DNA of 64,000 bases, from NCBI GenBank assembly GCA_963556145.1, contig OY744466.1, forward strand, positions 3,658,001-3,722,000, read 5' to 3'. Below are positions 22,189 to 33,479 of the stretch, in pieces. Under the pieces are notes generated by a model that was not told the origin of the DNA, did not search any database, and was given only the letters and a program-made list of their open reading frames with translations. The position numbers and the translations under genes are program-made. Numbering within the stretch: position 1 is the stretch's first letter; every line of letters begins with the position of its first letter. This stretch comes from Hygrocybe punicea. Lineage: Eukaryota; Basidiomycota; Agaricomycetes; Agaricales; Hygrophoraceae.

Positions 22189-23479
22189 TTATGTCATGAG
22201 GTTAGACAATTGAGAAAACCGTAAAAGGGTGCTCACTGTGATCAAATGATCCCTGCGAATTTGCTCGTTGTTGAACTGTCGGGGAAGGAGAGCAATGATG
22301 GGAGAGATGGAGACTGCAAGATGGAACAGATTGACCATCCTCAAGAGAATGGCCTTTGCAGAACTCATGTTTTCGAAAAGCGTAATCAAATCTGAACCCA
22401 AAGGCATTCCCAGGGATGTTGCCCGGCTTCAATATGGCTCCAGTCAGCGTCAACATCATATTACGTATCTCAATGATACTTACCTTCGTAAAGTTAAGAT
22501 AAATGTCTGTGGGTTCTCCGGAAGCCGATCCTTGCCCTGTATTGGATTTATAAGCCCAACATGGATGCCAAGAAGGGGCAAGATAACTTACCAAGCCAAA
22601 CCAGCACAGAGCGAAAGACATGAGTTCCAAGTTGACCAGCGATTGGGTATACTTGGCCTCATGAATATGTTGTCCAGCCCGCAAAAGACTCATGACCCCT
22701 TGTTTCAGCAGCGACTGCTGATGACTGAGCTGCTCAGGTTCAGCATTCGCGAACAACCTGGCCTTCGCCAAACTTGCCCCAAAGCCATCACCAAGCCGGG
22801 CGTTTCTCTCTCGGGTCCACAAATCCAGGATGGGTTGAGTCCAATCATCGAGTTTGGTCAAGAGCTATTAGGGGCAACTCAGCGCTGATCTCTTTCATTG
22901 AAATACGAACATTCATGGGCATACCTGTGTTAACTTTACTGGCAAATCATGGGGCTTTGCTCCTCGAAATATGACTGGTGTCGTTCTTGTTGCTGGCACT
23001 CCCATTGCATCCGCAAGCTGGTCCAGAAGAGAATATCGGTTCACAATTTCTGCGGCGGCGCTGATGTACACTGCTGGCGAAGATGACCATCTTCTGGGAT
23101 TGCCAACAGTCGCTAGAGCACCATGAGATCCACATGCTGCATTCAGATTGAAGAATTCCTTCAAGAATCCTGTAACCCTGTCGCCATACACTCGATGTGG
23201 TGAAAAAGCGTCAAGGCTTTGCGCCATGTTCTGGTTCATGTTCAACTTTGGGTTGATTGCTCATCGAACAGAATCATAAACTCACCAAGAGCAGCTGGCC
23301 TTGGGAAATGGGCAGCTGGAACCTAATAGAGCCAAGCGAAGCTGATCCTTCATAGCGCCTCGAACAAGGAGAGTGCCATTGGTCCATGGAAAATCACGCA
23401 GGAGAGCAGTATTGTGTCGAAAAGATATGGCCAACGCTGAGGAAGAGGCTTCAGTTGCTTGGCTGCCACTGCTTGACAT
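22189..23479 (-). CDS. Conserved hypothetical protein of the KDZ element
   Basis: This is a minus-strand, multi-exon gene. MSSSGSQATEASSSALAISF opens exon 1 (23479). The middle exon has MAQSLDAFSPHRVYGDRVTG, PRRWSSSPAVYISAAAEIV and YSLLDQLADAMGVPATRTTP. Later exons have LDDWTQPILDLWTRERNARLG, LVNLELMSFALCWFGLVS and a helical end (LGSDLITLFENMSSAKAILL). It is rich in alpha helix with no motif I recognise. It lies just upstream of, and on the same strand as, the JmjC-like gene (ends 81 bp before it), so the two may be co-regulated. The reading frame of the last exon is inferred from its helical character. Confidence 0.5.
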
Positions 23480-23730
23480 GTTTGAACAGAAAATATTGGT
23501 GGTTAAAATGTTGAATTGACGCGTCATGACATCACGTGTTGTCACATGTTGTCACGTGGAAAACCAAATGTGGAAATGGCAGCATCGCTATTAAACTATT
23601 AAATAAACTATTCATCTACTAGAGCTTGGAATGTGCAGATATTCCATGCCCAAGTGGTTTCCTGTGCACTATTTATTTGTTGATACATTATAGATTGACA
23701 GATGAAACGGAGGGAAGAAAATTTGACAAC

Positions 23731-24297
23731 TTACTTTAGCCTTTTAGACTGGCTAGGAGCAAATGCATCAGACAATGATTCCACCAATGCAGCATATTCA
23801 TCATGAGACCACTCTCGGTGTTCAAAGTCAAATGAAAATGACACAGTGGTGTTCAAAATCTCTGCTGGAAGTTCTCTCAGTTTCCTGCATAGGATAAGTT
23901 CACCTGCACTAACTCGCTTTGCCTCCCTTCAGCCTTGCATACTCAAGTTGCCATTCACAAGGTTTCGCAATGTCTAAATCTAATTGAATGATGACTCGTC
24001 TTGGGCTATCCAGCGCAGGATCAGTATACTGCATGCGATCAACTTTTCGCATGATATCCTGTTATATAGCAGCAGGACTTACCCTCCATGACAAAACCTC
24101 ACATTCAATTCTCAGTTCCAGAGACAACTTGTCAGTCTCAAAGTTTAGGAGACATCTATTATGGTCAGCCAGGGACCATGTAATGAATAATTTAAAATTT
24201 ACCTGGACGACACCCATTCATAGGTCAAAACCCCCTCCTTGACTAAAATCGGTGTTCCTACGCCCAAATGGTAATGCTTGACAGGGAGGGGAGACAT
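23731..24297 (-). CDS. Small conserved hypothetical protein of the KDZ element
   Basis: The start is MSPLPVKHYHLGVGTPILV (24297). It is followed by EGVLTYEWVSSR, an in-phase intron, CLLNFETDKLSLELRIECEV, a second intron, and then RRVIIQLDLDIAKPCEWQLE and ELPAEILNTTVSFSFDFE, ending SQSKRLK. At least two introns have good donor, branch and acceptor sites. The protein is roughly 150 residues and looks like an all-beta domain. No function is recognised. The full palindromic motif GTCACG...CGTGAC lies 73 bp upstream of the start. Confidence 0.55.
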
Positions 24298-24369
24298 GTG
24301 AAAGAATGATTCGTGGTTCATGAGAAACCTGTGACGAACCTGAGGACAAGGTCACATGCTTTGTGAGTG

Positions 24370-24395
24370 GTCACGCCCGACGAATCGGCCGTGAC
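24370..24395. promoter_or_regulatory. 26-bp palindromic motif, copy 1
   Basis: Arms GTCACGCCCGA and TCGGCCGTGAC surround a 4-bp centre. It is placed 73 bp upstream of the small gene at 23731-24297. Confidence 0.6.
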
Positions 24396-24416
24396 GAGGT
24401 TATTGACCATTACCCT

Positions 24417-25188
24417 ATTCGGTTACAGTTGCCAAATATGGAAACGGCTTCCAAAACGTTCTTGCTGTTCTAGAGAGCCAAAGAATGGCTATTGGACCAT
24501 TGCAACAGTCCCAGAACTGAATGTCAACTGGTAGTAGGATGTGAACAACTTGGGGTATTTTTGGTGCAAATATATGGAGCGATATTCATGTTTTGTTGAC
24601 ACCCCTCCGCCAAAATAGGACCCTGAAACTTATATATCTCTCTTACACCGAAAATAAATGGCAAAAAAATCCGAGGTAGCAGCTTTGGAAAGGTGTGATG
24701 CATTGGAATGCCCTGTTCATGTGTGCCTGGAGGTTTATGACATGTGAAGTTATATACAGCGAATGATGAATTGGCAGGTAACATGACCTGGAATTTGCAT
24801 GATCATCACGTTTGTTTGACTTTTGATAATTTGGCATCCATGGCCAAACTGTAACCAGGTCAGCTTGCAAACTCAAGGCACACATGAAGAATGCATTGCA
24901 ATGCATCATAACTGTCCAAAGCTGCCAGCGTGGATTTTTTTGCCATTTTATTTTCGGTGTAAGAGAGATATATAAGTTTCAGGGTCCTATTTTGGCGGAG
25001 GGGTGTCAACAAAACATGAATATCGCTCCATATATTTGCACCAAAAATACCCCAAGTTGTTCACATCCTACTACCAGTTGACATTCAGTTCTGGGACTGT
25101 TGCAATGGTCCAATAGCCATTCTGTGGCTCTCTAGAACAGCAAGAACGTTTTGGAAGCCGTTTCCATATTTGGCAACTGTAACCGAAT
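24417..25188. repeat. Foldback/MITE-like inverted repeat, about 770 bp
   Basis: The arms are about 24417-24735 and 24870-25188, with constant coordinate sum 49605, and start ATTCGGTTACAGTTGCC. The outer 250 bp are nearly perfect, while the inner part is diverged. No clear target duplication is visible. It is a separate insertion within the KDZ element. Confidence 0.75.
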
Positions 25189-26760
25189 TAGGCAATTCGA
25201 TCATCCAATTTTCCACTTGTTGTCCAGAAACACATCTTGTTCTCCAATCTAAAACCTTGCTATTTAATTTGGAACCTCTTCCATCCTGTGGTGCTATGCC
25301 CAATCCTCCCTGCATTTTGTCTCAGCTAACCCTCCAATCTTCTTTTCTCCTCCTACGCTCTCATCTTTAGGCAACATTTTAAACCCTCTCTGGTTTCAAA
25401 TGGCATGGACTTCAATTGTCGTTCTTCATCCGCTGAATCTCGCCTGCAACTGAATTGATTTCCCATGCGCCACTCCTTTTTGGTGGTAGGAATCTTTTCT
25501 AACAATTTTTTCTAGTCAGATTATCTACTTTCTCTGTTCTATTTATGTGTTCACGGACTTCACGCTCGGGCAGCTATGTGACCATGTCACGGCTGATTAG
25601 TCGGCCGTGACATTTTAACCCCAACCCAAACAATAGTTATGGCCAGACATCCCCATGTATATTTCCGCGACATCAGAGTTTACACCAACAAACCCCATGT
25701 TAAATGGAGGGTCATCCGCGATGTGCAGGCTGCCGCGGTCCGCCAGAGATGGGGCGCGTCTGGGGTTGAATGGGCGGAAATCCAGTAATGCACCATGACT
25801 TGATGACTTTTTTTTAGTGCTCGTTAACTTGCTCATAGTGGTCCGGCGCATTATGGCGGGACGCGCCGGACCGAACCGCTACATACGACAGTCCGGCTCT
25901 ACACAAGAGAAGGATATCGTGTCACCACTTTGCATGTTTACCATGCAAGGAGGGGCGTTTTGAATACTTGAGGTAAGTCTCAATATTTCCATAGTCTCTC
26001 TTCCAGAGGCTAAGAACTACTTAGATATAACAAATTAGGACCTGTATCTAACATTTAAATGCTTCATTCATCTGTTTTTCCTCCAAATATTTATCGGCAT
26101 GTTCATATTGATAGTTTTTTTTTGCGTTGTAATGGACATGCTAATCATTAGAACTACTATAAAGATCGATCGATCGATTGCTTATGTAATCATAGGGAGC
26201 CGGGAATCCCCTCATCCAGCGATTGTTCCAAAGGTTGACTTATCTAATTATGTAATCATTCAAAATTAAAATAATTTCATTTATTATTTCCAAAATAAAG
26301 TAAATTAAAGAAGTCCTCAACCGCGGGCCCGCCCCAACCAACCAATAGCTGCATCGATCTTGATTCGGCGTCGTTAATTTGGATGACCTGGAAGAGAGTC
26401 TGAATGTTGCTGCGTTATAGGGGCCCCTACTTCACAGCAAATTCAAGCTCTCTGGAAAAAACAAAGATGCGATGATAAGCATCCATTTAAATGGCAAAGA
26501 AAAGAAGGATTTTGCTTAGCGGATAACCCAAAAGCCGAAATTGATACATTGGTGTTCTACAAGATCAAAGCAAACAATAAGTTGAAAATTCAGGTCCCAA
26601 TTTGAGCCGCTTACGAGCACACCCTGCTGGGCATTGAATTTGAGGCAAATGGCAAGGAAAGGGACTGCAAAAACGAATCGAAGTCAATCTGAAGCTAAAG
26701 TGTTAGTGTGAAAAGGAGTTTTAAGCATAACTTACGATTTTGCGACCTCTGCCAAACTAT
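25189..26760. other. Intergenic stretch of the KDZ element without a clear gene
   Basis: A short minus-strand open frame (25615-25851) with MSKLTSTKKKSSSHG and GVNSDVAEIYMGMSG could be a remnant exon but has no recognisable partner. The rest is AT-rich and carries a (GATC)n run near 26166. Confidence 0.45.
25586..25611. promoter_or_regulatory. 26-bp palindromic motif, copy 2
   Basis: Arms GTCACGGCTGA and TCGGCCGTGAC surround a 4-bp centre. No well-supported start codon is next to this copy. Confidence 0.55.
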
Positions 26761-27310
26761 GTTGCCGCGCAGGATGCTGGCAAACGCGGATAGAGCCCCC
26801 AGTACCCAATGATGCCGCGCAGGATGCTGGCAGACACCGATAAAACCCCCAGTACCCAATGGTGCCGCGCAGGATGCTGGCAGACACCGATGAAGCCCTC
26901 AGTACCCAATGATGCCGCGCAGGATGCTGGCAGACACCGATAAAGCCCCCAGTACCCAATGGTGCCGCGCAGGATGCTGGCAGACACCGATGAAGCCCCC
27001 AGTACCCAATGATGCCACGCAGGATGCTGGCAGACACCGATCAAGCCCCCAGTACCCAATGGTGCCGCGCAGGATGCTGGCAGACACCGATAAAGCCCCC
27101 AGTACCCAATGATGCCGCGCAGGATGCTGGCAGACACCGATAAAGCCCCCAGTACCCAATGGTGCCGCGCAGGATGCTGGCAGACACCGATGAAGCCCTC
27201 AGTACCCAATGATGCCGCGCAGGATGCTGGCAGACACCGATAAAGCCCCCAGTACCCAATGTTGCTGCGCAGGATGACGGCAGACACCAATGAAGCCCCC
27301 AGTACCCAAT
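26761..27310. repeat. 50-bp tandem repeat with alternating dimer structure
   Basis: Eleven units of exactly 50 bp (AGGATGCTGGCAGACACCGA...) run through this interval. The end of the unit alternates strictly between GATGCCGCGC-type and GGTGCCGCGC-type, giving a 100-bp higher-order unit. Stop-free frames on the minus strand are a by-product. Confidence 0.85.
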
Positions 27311-27684
27311 GATGGTGCTGTAAAAGTGGGCTTGTTGGCGAGCAGCTAGAAATTGCGGAAGTAAGTAATGCAAAAGATATATGCAGAATGGAAGACTTAT
27401 CGGCTTATGAAATTGTAACCAATTTCAACCATTCACTGAGGTCTTTTGGCATGTCGCGATTCATGTCAAAACATCCCAGTGATGATGGTTGATGATGGCT
27501 GATAAGCATCAGGTCGCGAAAGATGACATGCCTACCTTTTATGGCAATCAACCAAAGCATGTGATCTTGTTTGCTTGCAGGTGACCGCGTTCTTCACATG
27601 TGATCTCGTGCTGATCGCGTTGTTTGTTTCTATTGACGTGTATCGTTGTGTGACGTGTATCGTTGTATAGGACTTTTTTACCAG

Positions 27685-29060
27685 ATGGTCTCCTCAAAAC
27701 CTATGGGCTCAAAGCACGAAAACTCACAAAAATCGCGGCGGCGCATTGGCAAGCGAGGTTCACCAAGTCTGTGCAAAAGGTATTTATTAAATTTATCCTT
27801 TGGCATCCAATCTGAATGTAATGCATGCAGATTGCGACGACGTTTTCTTTTGGTCACCCGCGCCCAGTTGGGTGCAGGTGAACAATTAGATGACCTAAGA
27901 GCTGCCCGGATCGTCACAGAAGCTCTGCTCAATCCGAGTAAGTCATGATGATTCCAATGGCCCAATCTAATTGTTTCTCCATTGTAGTTTATATTCAGTG
28001 GGACCTCGAGGATTACGCCACCCGCGTCAAAAAAGGCCTGGGTACCCCGGCCTCAATCGCCCAATTACAGCGCAAGTTCGCGAATCCCCAACTCGGCAGG
28101 GTGAATAGACCCGCAACAGTGGTGGACATGTGTGGACGAATAATAATCTGGTATCTTCCAGGGTTGATATCAGCCCAGCAAGCTGTAAGTCGTGTCATGA
28201 TCTAGGAGGTTTAATTCAATAGTAGAGACAAATTAGGATGTTATGCTGAATGGCAGTGAAAGCATACAAGTCATCGGCTCAAAAAAGATTCATCGTAAAC
28301 AAACAAGCGGGAAGGTCAATTGGCGAGTCGACCCAAAACATTTTCGTTTTGATTCTGTGGATCAGAATCTACTGCCGGGAAGTGATGAGTATTCGGCAGG
28401 GTGGTTCGCACAGGCTCATACTGTGAGTTCCGAAATTCGCCAACATTCCGGTTGCTGGGCTCATTCACATTTTAGAGACCAAGTGACCCTTTGAAGCCTT
28501 CTGCGAACCATCTTAAGCGGGGTACTGGAGAATGGATGTCTTCAATAGCTGACGTAGAATTGTTCATCAATCAGGTCTTCTTTATGGTTCATCCATCACT
28601 GCAACAAATCGGCAGCGAAGCTTTGGACAAGCTTAGGTCGGCCAACCTGACGGCTAAAGTTGCAGGATCCTGGACATCCCATTTCACTGGGATCGCGGTT
28701 ATCATCAACCGGAAGACATTGGCACATCGTGATGGGAATGGTATGCCACCTTGGTATGACTTCCTCCTGGGTATCGGAGACTATCATGATTGCACTCTTG
28801 ATATGCCCGACCTTGGACTGCAGCTCGATTACGGGCCCGGAACTGGCGTCTTCCTATGTGGCAACAGCATCAGACACGAAGTCACGGACTGGAGTGGTGG
28901 GGATCGAGTTTGCTATGCTCATTTCCTCAGGAAGAAAGTCTTGGAGCGTCTAAATGTAGAATTGTCAGGGTGGTCTGAGCAGAAAGAGTTTTGTACCATC
29001 ATTCCAGAGGTGAAATGTCGTGAATTGGGTATTAAAAACTCGGCACATGTAGCAGCGTAA
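27685..29060 (+). CDS. TET/JBP-type 2-oxoglutarate/Fe(II) DNA dioxygenase
   Basis: This is a multi-exon plus-strand gene. N-terminal exons carry a basic part, VTRAQLGAGEQLDDL and ARIVTEALLNP, then ATVVDMCGRIIIWYLPGLIS, LPGSDEYSAGWFAQAH, and the catalytic exon from 28491. That exon shows the iron ligands H and D in LAHRDGNGMPPWYDF (His near 28725), the distal His in GNSIRHEVTDW (near 28875) and the 2OG-binding Arg in GGDRVCYAHF (near 28905). All key residues are present and no stop interrupts the exons, so activity is plausible. The family oxidises 5-methylcytosine or thymine in DNA. Expansions in mushroom genomes are known to be associated with KDZ transposons. The start codon and first intron are inferred. 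Confidence 0.82.
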
Positions 29061-29531
29061 ACATCATTCATAAAATATGTACCCTTGTCCTGAACTTACG
29101 AAATATTACTTTTGTAACATTGCCATCAGCCTATCAGCAGGTTATAGTTCAGATTGTCCACCTTGAGTTGCAATAACAGGAATGAGAGCATCTCAATTGC
29201 GTATCTAGGCACTGAAAGGGAGGTCTGATCTTGGTTGTCTCAAGTTCACGCTTGCATGCTGCAAAAGCACTGCGCCTGGTATATGCCAGGGGGTCAAAGG
29301 TGGATAATATAACATCGTTCCAAAGGTTGGTGCACACCGGTGCAGGTGGGGACTGGTATTCTGGTTGACCATACTGGCGGGGTAACACTGATCTGCGCAA
29401 GTATGAGAAAACAAGGTGGTATGAGAAAACAAGGTGGTTGTCAGTATTGTCAGGCATGGCTGCGAACCATAAGACCTGCAGAAGAGTTGATGGGAGCACG
29501 TGACATGTGTTTCAGAGCCATGATGTGACAT

Positions 29532-29556
29532 GTCACGCCGACTCGTCGGACGTGAC
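29532..29556. promoter_or_regulatory. 25-bp palindromic motif, copy 3, upstream of the KDZ gene
   Basis: Arms GTCACGCCGAC and GTCGGACGTGAC overlap around a short centre. The motif ends 77 bp before the ATG of the KDZ transposase, between it and the TET/JBP gene. Confidence 0.6.
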
Positions 29557-29633
29557 ACATCACACATCACGTGTCACATCAACATCAACCATTTGTAAAC
29601 ATCAACCAATTTAACATCAACCACCTCCCAACA

Positions 29634-32600
29634 ATGCCCAAGTTGTCCAAAGAGAAACATGGGAAGAAGAGGACAGCTCAAGAAGTCATCTTTGTTGAGA
29701 AAAAGATGAAAAATTGCACAAAATGAGTATCTAAACCAGTCGCAGGCGAGCTTCCCAAAAGTCCACAGAAATCCAGTCCAAAAAAGTCACCTGTGGATTC
29801 AAACCATCAGCAAAGCATGTCCCCAGATGTGCCTCCCGACTCAGGTACACCGCAACCTCCAAAGCACAAGACGGCGAAAGGCAATGTCAGCTATTCCTTT
29901 ACCTGCTTTGTAGTCACTCTGAATTATTGGCAGACCCAAAATTGTTACCTCAGGGAGTGGATTTCACTTCGCAACGAATATCTGAGGGAGATGTTGAGCA
30001 TGGAAGCTCCTCCTATTCCTGCCACCTGTCATATCTGCAAGAAGCAAGGTGGCCCCATTCGCTGCTTGAGCTGTCTCGGTCGTCCATTATTCTGTAAAGA
30101 ATGTTGTCGAATCTCCCACCAGGGGACTCCATTCCACAAACTCGAATCATGGAATGGAAGCTGCTTCACCCCATCCTCATTACATGACATAGGATTCTGC
30201 TTGCATCTTGGGCACGGTGGTGATCCATGTCCCTCCAATTCCGTTCAAGATGTCTGGGAGGATGTTGGGGAAGGCTCATCTTCGATGTCACAGATCGAGA
30301 ATGATCAGCTGCTAGTTGACTTGAACCAGGAAGATGATGATAACAACTCGGATGACAGTGTGCTGGTTATGGTTGATATTTCCGGAATCCACCGGCACCG
30401 TGTTCGCTGGTGTCATTATCCGTCAAAAGACGAGCCACAATGGCAATTGTTCAAGACCGGTCTCTTTCCGGCAACATTCAAACATCCTCGCTCGGCATTT
30501 ACCTTTCAAGTCCTGGATTACTTTCATGTCGATCAGGTTGAATGTAAGACTTCTGCCAACAATTTCTACTCAAAACTGCGCCAGCTTACAAATAATGCCT
30601 TTCCTGACACCGTATCGGTGAGTCTCCATCTTAAAGGCTGTATTTATGGATGGTGATGGTGGAATGGACCTGTCAAATAGGACCGCTATAGAGAGCTAAT
30701 GAGGGTCTCACGGCAATGGCGTGACATCAAAGTTCGGAAATGGTTTGGTTATGGCCACGACACCGACAAAGAACCAGGCAACGGCGACCTCGCTTTCTTC
30801 TGCCCAGCATGCCCACAGCCGGGCATCAACCTCCCTGATAACTGGAAGGAATTGCCTAATCCGTTAGTAAAATGGACCTGCCAATGTTTATTGAAAGTAA
30901 CATTTTCACAGGTGGTTGTATCGGAGAAGCCTCGTGGTGGATGGAAATTTTACTGCGGAACACATGCACATGAGGAATCCCGGCGATGATGTGGAGCTTA
31001 CGAATGGAACTGGGTATTTTGTGCAAAGAGCTTCCTATGAAGAGCACATCAAGGAAGCCGTGGAGGTCAAACAGGTGCAAAATTCATTTGTTGTGGTCTT
31101 AGGTTCCAAACTCAAACTTGCATTAGAAATCATCATGTTCCAGGCACAGAGCAGTCACCCAGAGCAATGCAAACAATAAGAACCTGGAATCCACAGGGGT
31201 TGGTGCCTGTGCCTGTGCGAGGCATGGATGCTTCGTTCCGCACAGCATGGTGGATTTTCAGAAGGGTGAAAGGTAACGAGGTCAGGTCAGAATGTCCTTG
31301 ACGTGACCTGAAATCCTCGTCAGGCAAATGAACATAGACTACTCAATATGTGAAGCCCTCAAGTACAACACCGAAGGCATGCGGCAAGCTCTCTTGTTCT
31401 ATGATGTGATATGTGAGTGGGCAGTGAATTTTGGTAGACGTGTGAAGCAGAGTAGTTTTTTGGATGCACCTACCATGGAATTGATCTTTGGTATCGGAAA
31501 ATTCCATTTAAATGCTCACAAGGACGACTGCTTTCCAAAATTCTCACCCAACTTTATTCGTGGTGCTGGTCAGCTGGATGGAGAACAGATGGAAACTCTG
31601 TGGGCGATCATCGAGTTGATCTCACGCATCACAAAGTACATGAGCAAGGCTCACCGGTGGGAGATTTTGGATGACATGATGAGACATTCAAACTGGAAAA
31701 AGTTGGTTGGAATGAGTAAGCAACAACCATCACCCTTCTCCTGGTTTGATACTCATCCTCTGAACAGTAAAAATGTTGATAGCAAAACATAAAACAGCCA
31801 TCAGGGTCAAACGAGAAAGCAAGGAGGCATATCAAGATTTGTCAAGTTCATTGGATCCCAAATTGGTGAAAAAGTGGAGTGAAAGCCAAACTTTCGCTGA
31901 ATCACAGCGTGGGGATGCACTGAAAATTTATCAAGTTGCTTTGAAGCAAGGTCAGTGATATTTCCTCCCCATAGTAGTGATGAATGAACAGTTCGTAGCA
32001 CCAACTATGGCGGAAATACGTCTGAAACTGGGGAGGAACGCCAAGGGGGAAGCAGGAGATTCCAATGCAGTGGCCTGGTTAGTGTCCGGGCTAAATATTG
32101 AACAAGCTCAGTATGTTCCTCACATTATATCATCACTTTCCTGTTCACAATTCTGAATTTCAGGGACAATCTCACTCATGATATGCGAAAGCTTAAAAAA
32201 GCCGTTTCCATAGCGGAACAAAACAAGATTATGGATCGACGAAAACGGTTACAAAGCAGGATTGATGCCTTCCAGAGGAAGACAACCTTTCTACTCAATG
32301 GGCATGACGTGGAGGAAGAGGATTGGGAGGAAAAGGATAAAACATCCCCGGATGTTGGCATGTCCGATGATTCACAAGATTCCGCATCAGATGAGGAAGG
32401 AACAGATTATGAAGAAGATTGTGATCCTATCCTAGCAGAAAACGCTCGTATCAGTTTGCCTTCTAAAATAGGAAAGGAGGTATGTAAAAGGGTGGGATGG
32501 ATTGAAATGGCTTCACAAGAAATGGAGCTTCGAAAAGGACAAGCTAACGAGTCCCTGGAGAAAATACGTTTTGCTCTGGGACATAAAGCATTGCTTTATC

Positions 32601-33213
32601 GAACAAGGATTAGGAAGGCCAAAGGACAAAAGGCCAAGACACGGACTTGGGGAGCCATTCGTCATGCAGATGTGGCTTTGCGTGAATGTGTGAGGTCTTA
32701 TGGTCGAGCTCGTAGGGCATTGGTAAACCTGGGTGCGGACAACGAAACATTGGCACATTACCAAGAAATTCGTAGAGAGGATTTGAAGCTTAGTGGAGAT
32801 GTTGTGGAAGAAAACAGATTTGGGCAAAAGAGTGATGCATTGGCATGGTTTTGGAGAATGGGTGACCAGAACAAGGAACAGGAGGACAACTGGATGTCAG
32901 AATGTGAGTTATCAAATGAGATCTACCACAATACACCGTTGAAGTTGTAGTAGTTTACAGAGTGAACTGGTTGAGAGCGAAGGCTAGAGCAGAGAGAGCA
33001 GGGGAAGAGGAAACAACGGTGTTGGCAGAGATGAAGTTTACCATAAGATGGTATAGGTTTCAACAACGACTGTGGCAGGAAAGAGCGAGACGAGCACTGC
33101 AGTCTTCAAGGCAGGGAAGGGGACATCACGCATATGCTGAGAAGCAAGTTGTAATGTGGAAAAGATTTGCAGAAGCGGCGAAGAAGGGTTTTCCAGTGGA
33201 TGTTCTTGAATAG
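29634..33213 (+). CDS. KDZ transposase with CxC2-like cysteine cluster
   Basis: The start MPKLSKEKHGKKRTAQEV is followed by several exons. A cysteine cluster near 30030-30240 (CHICKKQGGPIRCLSCLG, FCKECCRISHQ, CLHLGHGGDPCP) matches the CxC2-type domain that precedes KDZ catalytic cores. The core has DGNFTAEHMHMRNPGDD (near 30937), ACACARHGCFVPHSMVDFQ (near 31230), LLFYDVICEWAVNF (near 31400), GIGKFHLNAHKDDCF and GAGQLDGEQMETLW (near 31570). These fit the conserved acidic residues of the family. The C-terminal third is helical and acidic or basic, ending MWKRFAEAAKKGFPVDVLE. No stop was seen within predicted exons, so the gene may be active. It presumably mobilises the element through the 44-bp arrays and TIRs. 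Confidence 0.85.
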
Positions 33214-33479
33214 TAACAGGCAAATTTCTTTCGGAGTCAAATATTGGTGTTATTTAATGCTCATTGCATATGAACATCATGTCCAATGAGGCACATCCGA
33301 TATTGTTGGGCAATAAATATCCAACACATGGTAGACGGGCTAACGTGATTGGTGCCCCCATGTCAGCCAATCCAATGGAAATGGGAACCTAATATCCTGC
33401 CGATGTTGTCGTAGTGTGTCATAAATAGCCCGCTTGTCCGAGATGGGTTGGATAAGAAGATGGGTGGGATCAAATACAA

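Noticed and set aside
26757..27373. ORFs across the 50-bp array, or a CRISPR-like reading of it
   Set aside because: Units are contiguous without variable spacers and the genome is eukaryotic. The open frames follow the period.
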